Shown: positions 8,831 through 19,756 of the stretch, in pieces
Position numbering within the stretch: position 1 is the stretch's first letter
Layout of the letters: each line of letters starts with the position of its first letter
NCBI GenBank assembly: GCA_001579985.1
Contig: LRSR01014363.1
Location: 1 to 35,286 of the forward strand
DNA from: Hypsibius dujardini
Lineage: Eukaryota > Tardigrada > Eutardigrada > Parachela > Hypsibiidae
Direction of reading: 5' to 3'
DNA: 35,286 nucleotides
The notes under the pieces: generated by a model
The model's database searches: none
What the model was told of the DNA's origin: nothing
What the model saw: the letters and a program-made list of their open reading frames with translations, nothing else
Position numbers and translations under genes: made by a program

Positions 8831-11666
8831 ATGGATTCCGATCCGTATATGAATCAGCGGCATGCGGGAGGATCCCTCGGTCAGGGAGGTCTGCAGCATC
8901 AGCAGCAGCAGCAATCCACCCTGAACAGTCTTCTCTCCGCGCCCTCCTCGTTTGCTCCGTCGATGAACCAAATGTACCCCAGTCACCCAATGCAGCAGCA
9001 GCATCAGCAGCAACAGCAGCAGGGATTTGATGGCCAGGGAGGGGGCTATCCCGGGATGCAATACGGCCAACCGATGCAGGGCATGCATGGTGGAATGCAG
9101 CAGCAGCATCGGGGATCGTTTGGACAGATGGGTGGTCCACCGATCGGTCGAATGGCCCCGGGAGGTAAATGAATACATTAAAAAAATATTTATAAAATAA
9201 AAATCTGCATTAGCAAAATATTTATAAAATATAAATAAACATTGGCATAACTATTTCTAAAATATAAAATAAAATATAATATAATAATAATAATTATATA
9301 ATATATAAATAAAAAGTAATTTAATTTCACCCATAGTTTTATTTAGAAGTTTAGTTGCAAGCAGGTGTTGCTGTGAGGTGTCCCTGAGTCCAAACTGTGA
9401 TTTCAGGAGTCCCCCCAATGATGCAAAGTTCCGATAAAGGCCAATCTGACTGGATGGCCTATCAGCAGCAGCAGCAGCTGCAACCACAACAGCAACCGAT
9501 GCACCATCATCAGGGCGGTCCGTACTCCCAGATGATGCACCATCCCCAGCAGCAGCAGCAGCAACCTCCCGGCGGTATGATGGGCGGGCAACAGCAGTTC
9601 CCCGGCGGTCCACCGCCGCCAGACATGAACCAAATGGAAGAGGACACACCGCCACCAAAGTCTAAATCGAAAAAGAAGAAACGCAATCCCAGCCCGGCAG
9701 CGGGCTCACCCACACCGCCTTCGGCTCGGTCTTCCGCCCACCAAATCCAACAGCAAGTGAGTGAACTGATTGCAAACCATACTTCATTTACTACTAATCT
9801 ACATTACTGCATTACTACTAATCTACATTACTACATTACTGCTAATCAGCATTACTACTAATCTACATTACTATATTACTACTAATTTACATTACTATTA
9901 CATTTCTACTAATCTACATTACTACTACATCACTATTTTACTGCTAATTTACATTACTATTACATTACTACATTACTATTAATCCTACTGATCCTACTAA
10001 AATGAAGATGAAAGATTCGTAAAAATGTCTCGTTTTCTGACTGCTAAGGGATTTTTTCTGATGGCGACTTTTGACTGCATTAAAACGCAGTAAACAGTTT
10101 TCATTCATATTTCACATTTTTTTTCAAAAACACTTTTTATAATATTTTTTAGTAATAAGAATAGTATACTGTATAGTTGTGAATTATTTTATTTTATTTT
10201 TAATCATTAGTTGTTTTTGTGTTCGAATTTCAAGAACAGTTTTTATTTTAATTAATGAAGTGGATAATTTTTTTGATATTATTATTATACAATATATATA
10301 AAAAAACGCGTTTCATTGAAAACATTCGAGGTCCATGTTTATTTGACTCCTCTTAGGTTTTACAGCAACAAATGGTTCCGCCGCCCCCGATCATGGAGCC
10401 GGATCCGCCGAAGAAACCGTCAAAGAAAAAGAAGAAAAAGACTGAGCCTCCAGCCCCGGCGCCTGACGTAAGTTTGTGACTTGTTACCGGAGCAGCGTCC
10501 GTTTTCCTTGGTTCTTTACCCAATCTTACACCTTGTTCGCGCAGTATTCGTGGAAATCTTTCTTGCAGATACCAGGACCCGGACCGTCCTCCGCGGCGGG
10601 GATGGATCGTCCCGGCCAGGGGATGGAACCGCCGGATCGGGGCTTTCCACCGCCGTCGTTCTTCCAACAGCAACAACAACAGCAACAACAACAACAAATG
10701 CAGTACCAGCCTCAACACCAGCAGCAGCATCAACAACGACCGCCGTTTCCACATGGACCTTCCCAGTTTCCACCTCAGCCACAACACGGTATGCATCCGT
10801 CTGATTTCTGTCTGTCTGTCTGTTTACCTGTCTGTCTATCTGCCTTTCTGTTGTCTGGCTTGTCTGTCTGTCTGCCTGTCTGTCCGTCTGTCTGCCTTTC
10901 TGTTGTCTGGCTTGTCTGTCTGTTTGCTGACTGTTTGTTTGTCTGTTGACTTGGGTTCTACCTGCCTATTGACTAAGTTGACGATGTGTCTGGCGATTTA
11001 TCTTTTATGTCTGCCTGTTGACCCAGTTGTCTACCTTTGTTGACTGAATTTTCTGTCTACCTGTAGACTGAGCTCTTTACTTCGCTGTCAGTGGACTGAC
11101 TGCTCTGTCTGCCTCGCTGTGGTTGATTTGTCTGTATGTATGTTGATTAACGTCTCTACTTTTACAGGCGGTCAGCCCGGATGGGGGGATCGAGGGCCGA
11201 TGCCGTCGTGGATGCAGCAACCTCCTCCGATGCAGCAAAGTGGGCCTAGTTCCCACAACATGGGCATGCCAGGCGGTATGGGGGGAGGCATGCCGCCGAC
11301 ACTCGGTCAAGGCGTGCCACCAGGTTTGTAGCACGCCGTTGTTGCACCGTGCTTGTCAGTAATGATATATCGAAGTTGTCGTTTCTGTCTGCAGGCGGGC
11401 CTTCTCAGATGGAAATAGGTCAGCCGCACAGCATCATGACTGAACCGGTGTCTCACACCCCGTCGCCTTCCCATTCTTCCTCCAGCAGCCAGAATGTTTA
11501 TAATCAAGTAAGCTAATGTGTTTGATGGCTTATCTTTGCATCTGCTTATCTCTGTATCTGCAATCCCTTTGCCTGTTTTGTCTGTCTGCATGTCTGTCTG
11601 TCTGCGTGTCTGTCTCTCTACGTGTCTGTCTGTCTGTCTGTCTGTCTGCGTGTCTGTCTCTCTACG

Positions 11667-11712
<46 letters not shown>

Positions 11713-14700
11713 CGTGTCTGTCTGTCTGGTTATTTAGTTGCCTGTCTGTCAACTGTCTGTCTTAATGTCTGTCTGTCTGCCTACCCTTTATGTTAACATG
11801 TCTGTCTGCATTCCAGAGTCGTGAATTCCCCTTCTCCGCGGATGTCCCACCTACTCCGCCGGCCAAGCCAAAAAAGGCCCCCACGAAGAGCCATAAAGCA
11901 GGGGCAGCAGCCGCGGAAAGAGCCGCCAGAGAATTACGCGAGGAAACCGGGGAAGACTTGCCGTGGGCACCCGCAACACCCGTTCCGGTGGCCAGTAGCC
12001 ACAGCGGCAGTGGTGTAAGCAAGCATACAAGCATTTTTCAATTGCTCACAGGCTAATTTTACTCGTTTTTTTGCGTAGAAATCGGCGACGGAGAAACTGA
12101 GCTTGCTGTATGAGATGGGAAACGAACCGGATCGTCGTATAACCGTGGACGGAATCATCAAGTGCAGCGAAGAGAATGGGTAAGATCTAGTCGTCGGCTG
12201 ATTGATTGATCGATTGACAGCGGATAAAAAATTGCTCTGTTGATTGATCATGCGATGGTTGGATTGATTGATTGGCTGATTAATTTATTAGAAATTCTCC
12301 TGCCGTTACCTCTTAAGTATATTTCAGCGTTCCGATCCTCAACATTCCTGTCATCGCGAAAGTGTCCCTCGATCTGTACAAGTTCTACCATATCGTTCGC
12401 TCCCGGGGAGGATACATAGAAGTGCACCGAACCAAGGGGTGGAAGGATATCGCCGCGACGGTATTGTTAATCCCCCAGATGTGCTAGCTCAATCGAGCCT
12501 ACTGCCTAAGTGACACTCACGTTTGTATTGCTCAGATGGGAATCATCTCACCCAATCCCAACACCGCCTACACGCTCAAGAAGCAGTATATTAAATTCGT
12601 CTTGCCTTATGAAGCGCGTTATGATCGGGGAGGCCAGACACCGGAGCAGATTATCGAAACGGCCGATGCTATCCCATCAAAGTCGCCGTCACGACCGCGG
12701 CCGTCTGGCGGTGGCGGCGGCGGTGGTGGTGGTGACTCCAAGAAGCGATCTCGAAGTAAGCAGTCAAACGGGTTATTCCCACGGAGAAAGTCGTGTTATG
12801 CGGTATTAGAAAAGTTTTGTTCTTTCATCTATAGCATCTGTCAGTGCAGTGGAGCAGCTCTCCAATTCCGCCGACGGACCGGACGGGATGGGTGGACCGT
12901 ACCAACCGGGCGGCGGAGGACCTCCGCCGAACCCCAATTTTGTCGGTCGTGGTGGGTTGCAGCAGTTTCCGGACGGGCAACAGTACCCACCGCCGCAGGG
13001 TTATCCCCCGCAGTCGGCACCCTCACCCGGTTATGTCAACACTATCCCACCAGAAATGGGCGGGCAACAGGGCGCTCCGTACTGGCCCGGCGGTCCAGGT
13101 CAGATGGGAGGACCAGCGGGCCCTCCTGCGATTCCGTTTGATGGTCGAGGCCTGCAAGGGGAAGTCTTCCCGTCGGACGCCGGGCGGGGTGATGATAGCA
13201 TGCAACAGCGGGGTGGGCCTCCGATGCATGCAGGGGGTAGGCCACAGCCGCCAATCAATGCTTATGGACTGCATAGCGGTATGGACCGACAACCGAGTGG
13301 CATGACTGGGTAAGTACTGTACAAGCTACAGCTGGCGGAGGAACTTCACCAGCCATTGATTGATTTGGTGTAGTATGGGCAAAGCTTGATTGATTTGATG
13401 CCGCAAGGCACGGCTAACATTTCCAGAGTGGCGAGTGATTGATTGGTTGATTGACTAACATGAACACTCATAGGCGAGAGGTTGATTGATTGATTGACTA
13501 ATATGAACACTCATAGGCGAGAGGTCGATTGATTGATCAAACCGAAACATTGCACCTGATTGGCCAAAGTATCAATCCTTCCTTTTCCATTTGCACGTAC
13601 TACACTAAATCAATCAACGCCTGACCGTAGTAAGTTTCTCCGCCAGCTGTACATGTATTGGAGTACTGTATAGTGGAAATGTGCCTCTTTTGGCCTTGTA
13701 GGGATGGTGGACAAGGCGGTCTGAATGGACAGACTGGCTTTATGACGGCCCCTCCGCCGACGCAGATGTCGCAGCAGCCGTTTCCCGATCGACATTCCGC
13801 CATTCCCGTGCCACAGCATATGCATGGTAGGCTCTGTCTGTGGTTTGACTGGGTGGTTGATTCCTTCCTGATTGATGACATGCAGAATTGATTGATATCA
13901 AACGAAACGTATAGAAATAAGTTTTCCTTTGTTATTTAGGCCAAACACAAATCCCGGGTGGTCCTCCGATAAGCAACGGACCGCCTCGAATGCATCCCGG
14001 CAAGGACGGCCGGATGATGTCCGGTCCGATGGGCGGTGATCCTCAACAGCATCACCGTCAACATCGAGCCTCGGCCATGCAGATGCAGATGATGCAGCAG
14101 AATGTTCCTCCGCCGGTGGAAACCTTCAATTTCCCGCCCGGCTGCGTGGAATCCACGGAGATTGTCCTGCGGAACCGGCCGCGGATGACGGCGCGCGACG
14201 CCGCGACCGGAGCGACGCCGCCGGTCGACGTGTGGAAGCTGCACATGCGCATGCGCTCCGGACTGATGGCTGAATCCGGATGGGCCTTTGAGATGCTGAA
14301 CATCTACACGTGCGACCGTGATGACCAGCTGTGTGGGCAGTTTAATTTGGCAAACTTGCCGGCCGGCTTCCTGGAGACCGTCATTGACTGGTTCCAGGTG
14401 GCGATGCATCGCTTGACGGATTCCAAGAAGGAGCTTGTGCCAGCGGTCCCTTCCGCTGTGACTCCCGATGACGGTGACGCCCCAGCCTCGGAGATTGTGG
14501 ATGACTGGGATACCGCGTACGCGGAGAATGTCCACTTGAGGACGAACCTCGACTACCCTCCGTGGGGCGCATGTGAAGGCCGCGAACGGCTGCAGGAGGT
14601 CGTTCCTGCTTCGATCGATCCGGACAACAACGGCCAGGCTCCCGCGCCGGTTGTTGAACTTGACGGGCAAGGGAATCCATTACTTCCGGTGAGGCGGGTG

Positions 14701-14787
14701 ACATTGTCCATATCGCAAGACAAATGGATAGTCCATTTTTTTCCTTATGGAGATTTCACGAAAATCACGTCTGGCCGTATGTTCCCC

Positions 14788-14820
<33 letters not shown>

Positions 14821-16076
14821 GGCAGGCAGGCAGGCAGGCAGACGCCTTCTCTTCGAATTAACGTGTTTTTCTTGCCTGCAGAAACAGCAATCGGCTGCCG
14901 AACCGCCTCCGCCGCCAAAGTCGGCAATGCCCTTCTTCCTCAACCTAACCAGTGAGACGGAAGGCGACATCGGCCGAAAGTGTGTGGCCATCTCCACGTC
15001 CTTGCGGAATCTCTCCGCCATCCACGGCAACGAGGTGGTCATGGCCAAAAATCAGCGTCTTCTCTCCCTCATCGGGCGGTTTATCACATTCAGCCACTTC
15101 CACCTGACCGAGGAGGTATTTGGACCAAAAGCAGCGGCCGTTGTTGAAGACGTCGCTGCTCCTAACGCCGACGCAGACATGTCGTCGGCGTCGTTGTTTT
15201 CCGTCTCCTTTACCGAATCTGACATCGTGTCCTCGGCGACCGACACGCTTGTGGGTGATCTGTCCGATGTGGATGAGACTAATACGGCACCGGCTGCTGC
15301 TCCGATTCCCTGGTGGCAGGATGTGATGGAGCATGTGCGGGAGAACTTGCTCGTGGCACTGGCGAATATGTCCGGATATATGGATTTGGCTGAATGCCAC
15401 GAAACAGTAAGTGTTCGCGTTCGGTGACTTCTTTGATTGTGTGTACTCAGTCTCTTACTTGATTGAACGATTAAGTTAATGGGTTTGTAAATATATTGAT
15501 CATTTTTTACGTTATATATTGCATCGCCTGAGTAGTTGATTGATCGTTCTTTCGCGAATTTGATTCTCGTTCTTTCAGGTGTGCCGCCCTATATTGGAAG
15601 GCCTAATACACTGGACCACGTGTCCATCCAGCATGGCGCAGGACGTCCTCCCGACCGCCGTCTCACAACACCCTTCCGGCGAGCTATCCGCCAAGTGCCT
15701 GGCCCTGGAGGCCATCTCTAAGCTGAGCGTCACCGACGCCAACATTGACCTACTCATTGCCGCACCGTCGAGCGCCCAGCTCGCACACTTCATCCACGAG
15801 TTGATTCAACTGCTGCCCAGCAGCTCGCCGTGGACCGCCACAGCGCACTTGCTGCGTGAGTTCGCGATGGTGGTGTTGTGTAGCCTAGTGACTTGTGAGG
15901 AACGTGTCTGTCATATTGTCGCGGAGCATCCGTTTGGGTTGGAGTACTTGACGATGCTGCTGGAGGAGTTTGATCGGATGGCGCAACACGGCTTAAAATT
16001 TGATGGGTAATTAGTTAGACTTCTCTGTCGGTCTTAAGTGTGTAAATCTCTATTTGTCTGTCTATCTGTCTGTCTA

Positions 16077-16151
<75 letters not shown>

Positions 16152-17067
16152 CCCTGCCTGCCTGTCTACCTGTCTGTCTGTCTACCTGCCTGTCCGTCTG
16201 TCTCCCTGTCTGCCTGTTTACCTGTCTGTCCCTCTGTCTCCCTGCCTGTTTGTCTACCTTTCTGTCTACCTGTCTGTCGAGGCCTCTAGTTGTCTACCTT
16301 GGCTCCCAGAGTGTCTGTTACTTGACTGCTAGTTCGTATGTCGATAAGTCTGCCTGGATGTTGCCTCTCCGTCTGCCTGCCTTGTTAACTGTCGGTCTCG
16401 GACTATTTGCTATGTGGCTCTATCGAACTATAGACCCTTTGGTCTGCACATTTTTGCACAGCATAGCTTGAAATTTGATGGGCATAAAGTTTCGTTTGTC
16501 GGGCGTCATGTGTAAGTCGCTACCTGCCTGCCTGTCCAGATGTCTGACTGTTCGTCTGCTTGCCTACCTATCTTCCAAGTACCTGTCTGTCTACCTGTCT
16601 GTCTCTTTGTCTGTCTCTCTGCCGGTGTGTCTGCCGGTGTTTCTGCCGGTGTGTCTGCCTGTCTCTCTGCCGATGTGTCTGTATGTCTCTCTGTCGGTGT
16701 ATCTGCCTGTGTATCTGCCTGTCTCTCTGCCGGTGTGTCTGCCTGTCTCTGTCGGTGTGTCTGTATGTCTAAGTATCCATTGGTTGATATATATTTTTTA
16801 CTAAATCGGGCATTGACCGTACCTTCCAGGCACGAGGGACCGATGCCGACGCCGAATTCCGCTTTCAGCGCGATGATGCTGCGCAAAACCATCGAGATCC
16901 TCCTCACCATGGCGGAGCTGCCGGCTGTCCGCAATATTCTGGCCAAATACCAGCTGCGTTTCTGGAATCTCATTGTCGCTTACCACTTCCCCGACGGCAT
17001 GGCACTGACCGGCCTGACGAAGATTTTGTACCTGTTGTCTGCCGCTGAGGGCACCACATCTGCTTGA
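8831..17067 (+). CDS. ARID1: SWI/SNF (BAF) subunit ARID1 / Osa / BAF250
   Basis: Sixteen coding exons: 8831-9164, 9407-9756, 10357-10467, 10569-10788, 11168-11323, 11395-11507, 11817-12014, 12079-12179, 12328-12460, 12536-12755, 12835-13309, 13702-13826, 13940-14688, 14882-15406, 15579-16006 and 16830-17067. All phases agree and give 1491 residues. The protein is the DNA-binding scaffold of the BAF chromatin-remodelling complex in the nucleus. The N-terminal third is low-complexity Gln/Pro/Gly/Met. The ARID domain spans about 500-600 (LLYEMGNEPDRRITVDG, LDLYKFYHIVRSRGGY, KGWKDIA, TLKKQYIKFVLPYE). The C-terminal BAF250 armadillo-like domain spans about 890-1485 (VWKLHMRMRSGLMAES, LHLL-type helices, CHIVAEHPFG). 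It is shorter than vertebrate ARID1A/B (over 2200 residues), mainly in the disordered parts. Acceptor 10357 could instead be 10366. Identification is strong; single exon edges less so. Confidence 0.92.
9770..9985. repeat. ATTACTACTAATCTAC-type repeat in ARID1 intron 2
   Basis: Short irregular units of ATTACTACTAAT and CTACATTACT start just after the donor of exon 2. The rest of this 600-bp intron is AT-rich with no further pattern seen. Confidence 0.85.
10800..11115. repeat. TCTG array in ARID1 intron 4
   Basis: Imperfect TCTG/CCTG array beginning a few bases after the donor of the exon 10569-10788. It contains a longer direct repeat with TGCCTTTCTGTTGTCTGGCT. Confidence 0.88.
11570..11800. 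repeat. TCTG array in an ARID1 intron
   Basis: TCTG array in the intron 11508-11816, with a higher-order repeat of TCTGCGTGTCTGTCTCTCTA. Confidence 0.9.
12195..12290. repeat. Short TTGA repeats in the intron inside the ARID domain
   Basis: GATTGATTGATCGATTGA and GATTGATTGATTGG runs in the intron 12180-12327 that splits the ARID domain coding sequence. Confidence 0.7.
13340..13545. repeat. TTGA-rich tandem repeat in an ARID1 intron
   Basis: Repeated GATTGATTGACTAA and ATGAACACTCATAGGCGAGA units in the intron 13310-13701. Confidence 0.75.
14788..14843. repeat. CAGA array in an ARID1 intron
   Basis: Near-perfect CAGA run ending in CAGG units in the intron 14689-14881. It is opposite in orientation to the other ARID1 arrays. 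Confidence 0.9.
16045..16275. repeat. Long TCTG array in the last ARID1 intron
   Basis: More than 20 nearly perfect TCTG units, then CCTG/CTCC variants, beginning about 40 bp after the donor of the exon 15579-16006. Confidence 0.93.
16516..16775. repeat. Second TCTG array in the last ARID1 intron
   Basis: Higher-order array with TCTGCCGGTGTGTCTGCCTG units. It is preceded by a diverged copy of the upstream exon edge (see findings). Confidence 0.88.
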
Positions 17068-17421
17068 ATGTCTGACTGAGCGCGAGAGAGGCGTCGCACG
17101 TTTGCCATTTTTTGGATGTGACCTCTTGTTTTTAATATTGCGTACCTTTGTGCATATTTTGAGTGTTATTCCACTTTCTGGTTGTTGTTATTTTAATTCC
17201 CCCCCCTAATTTATCTGGCGCTTGATTTTTTATACATCCTTTTTTTGTTCTCGTTTTCGGTGTTATTCACACGAGTAGCGTTTTTTGACTTTTTTACACC
17301 AGCTTTAATGGCTTGTTAAATGTATCATTATAAAGATACGCAATTTAGAGGGGCTGATTGGTGCACTGTAAATTGGGCGAGCAAAATGACGAGTTTCAAC
17401 AAAATGTTTTTCGTCAACAAA

Positions 17422-17632
17422 CAATCAAGCAATCAGTCGATTACGGCAAGTAAAAACGTTAATGGTCTCGAATCCATCAATCAAACGAAGGCAAGCCGCA
17501 ATCAGTAAACTCATCAATCAAGCAATCAGTCAGTTACGGCAAGTAAAAACGTTAAAGGTCTCGAATCCATCAATCAAACGAAGGCAAGCCGGAATCAGTA
17601 AACTCATCAATCAAGCAACGACTTTCCGACCT
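17422..17632. repeat. 93-bp direct repeat, two units plus tail
   Basis: Units 17422-17513 and 17514-17606 share GGCAAGTAAAAACGTTAA, GAATCCATCAATCAAACGAA and GGCAAGCC. The tail (CAATCAAGCAACGACTT, CCGACC) recurs at 18478-18502. Confidence 0.88.
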
Positions 17633-17805
17633 TGACAGGGACACTGCCTATTTAGGACGATTTTTAGGCGACTCAAAAGCGCAATTATTAGGCAATTTCC
17701 CTACAGAAGGCTCAACAGGGAAAGCGCGGAATGATTCCTTTAAAAAGAAAGGCCCCTTCAAGCGGTTTCCCTAAATACGTTCAGCCAAAAAGAAATCCCT
17801 TTATA

Positions 17806-18149
17806 TGAGGAAGGGGTCCTGGAATAGGCCACTTGACTTTCCCGTAGCCTGGAATGGGCCACCCTGGAATTAGAACTTCTAGACTTGTTTTGGCTATCAT
17901 CAAGATCCGAAACGACAGAGAATAATTGATAATTTCGGTGAAACGTGTATCAGATATGAAGAGAAGTTATGGGAACATGTTTCAAAAACAATATAATTGG
18001 AGGGTTGGAAGAAGTTCACTATAGATGGCGCTGACTATGCAGTTGACTCATCGTTTTCGATTATTTTGCGACAGAGCGCCCCCTGTCACCCGGTGGCCCA
18101 TTCCAGGGTACGGAAAGTCAAGTGGCCCATTCCAGAGTCCTTCCTCACA
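17806..18149. mobile_element. MITE-like foldback element with about 60-bp inverted repeats
   Basis: The left arm 17806-17866 is the near-exact reverse complement of the right arm 18090-18149. Shared core: GGCCCATTCCAGG, a short TAC gap, then GGAAAGTCAAGTGGCC. The interior is about 220 bp and has no coding frame. Each arm contains two CCATTCCAG-type subunits. I could not identify a clear target-site duplication, so the class is unknown. Confidence 0.65.
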
Positions 18150-18377
18150 CTATTTTGGCTTTTGAGTCTTTGTTTGCGCGAACGCTTAATTAAATACCTT
18201 TTAATTTTTAATGAAAACAGTTCTCTCAGCACTGTTGTTCTATCGTTATAGCCAGAATATTATGCTGTTGGCCTTCAGAATTTGATCTGGTGTTGGAATC
18301 GAACGCACTCTAATCAGAATCTAAAGTCAATCAGGAGAATTTTTCGCGGCCTCGAAAGGAAAATTCCACCTTCATCC

Positions 18378-18473
18378 ATGATGATTCCACCTTCATCCTC
18401 ATTCATTACGGCAAGGAAAAACGTTAAAGGTCTTGAATCCATCAATCAAACGAAGGCAAGCCGGAATCAGTAA
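18378..18473 (+). other. 31-codon upstream ORF with a duplicated DNA2 start
   Basis: It begins ATG ATG ATT CCA CCT TCA TCC TCA (MMIPPSSS), the same eight residues that open the DNA2 protein at 18533. It then runs into the third 93-bp repeat copy and stops at 18471-18473. If the DNA2 mRNA starts upstream, this is a uORF. Confidence 0.5.
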
Positions 18474-18532
18474 ACTCATCAATCAAGCAACGACTTACCG
18501 ACCTTTTTCGCGGCCTCGAAGGGAAGATTTTG

Positions 18533-19700
18533 ATGATGATTCCACCTTCCTCCTCGAAGCGAGTGGGCAGCAATCAGGTTGGTCCCTGTGTGTTCTGCTT
18601 TCTTACTAGAGGGGAAAAACTGACTTCTTTTGTAGCCTGCGGCATTTCGATCAACTTCTGATGTGACAGAAAAAACTGAAGTAGAGGGAGAGCCGTCGAT
18701 TAAGCGGCTGTGCAAAGATTTCCGCCTGCTGAAATCGCCTTCGAAGGCTGGCCTACCGGTTCGATGCTCATCCACGGGAGACATCCCGGTGGGAAAGGAC
18801 TGTCGTGGACAAATTTCTGGCACCCGTGCGGCTGTTTATGCTGCGCCGAATTTGCCAGGTGAGTGACAAAAAGAACGGCATGAGAAAGACAATGTATTGT
18901 GGGTGCTTGATCGGTTGATTGTTGGTGCGTACAATTGTAATGAGCTGTGTTTGATTGATTGATTGATTGGTTGAGTGTTGGTTCGTACAATTGTAATGGG
19001 CTGTTTTTCGGTTGATTGATTGATCGATTGGTTGTCGGTGCTTACAATTGTAATCAGCTCTGCTCGGTTGATTGATGAATTGGTTCCACCGCTGACTTTT
19101 CTCGTAAATAATTTTTTCGCAATATGTTCCATCGATTAGTTTTATTTTTATTAAGCGAATCGATTCAGTTTCAAGTGCGTAAATGCTTAAAAACGCTTTA
19201 CCTTCAATGTGTTTTTTCAGTGGTGCCAAAGAGCCCGACTTCCGACCTACCTCTTTACAAAGTCGTATCTGTCATGGAACAGAAGGGAAGTGTTGTCCTT
19301 ACTGTCCAGTCCCTGACAGCTCCGGCCGCCACTATTCGGACCTGCGTTCTCCGCGGCTTCTGGGTGCAGACTTCCGTCGTGACTGGCGATCAGGTGGTTA
19401 TAATCGGGAGTTTCGACGAGCAGCATGAGTGCATCATCGACGACAACCACAACTTCCTCATTTTGCATCCGGATACGCTGATTTCGCCCACGCTGATCGG
19501 CGGCGCGGGCTACTGTAAACGGAAGGCGCTGCTGCAGGAGATGATTCGGTCGGAGACGACGATGGAGATGTTTGTGGGCACTCTTGTGCATGATCTCATG
19601 CAGCGGACGGCTGTGGCGATTTCTCGTGTCGCCAGGACGAATGGTACTTCGTGATTGATTGCGACGGACAGGCACACAGACCGGGACACTGACAGGCTTG

Positions 19701-19756
<56 letters not shown>

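Larger units (their letters stand above)
17068..18532. other. Repeat-rich intergenic region ARID1-DNA2
   Basis: The ARID1 3' UTR should occupy the first few hundred bases; I see no perfect AATAAA there. Then come two tandem 93-bp units (17422-17606), a foldback element (17806-18149), and a third copy of part of the 93-bp unit (about 18409-18502) next to the DNA2 start. No exon was recognised. Confidence 0.6.

Noticed and set aside
9510-9713. Pro/Cys/Gly-rich minus-strand frame
   Set aside because: Antisense of the Gln/Pro/Gly-rich ARID1 exon 2.
13936-14670. 244-codon minus-strand frame over ARID1
   Set aside because: Antisense shadow of the exon 13940-14688, which carries the conserved BAF250 C-terminal sequence.
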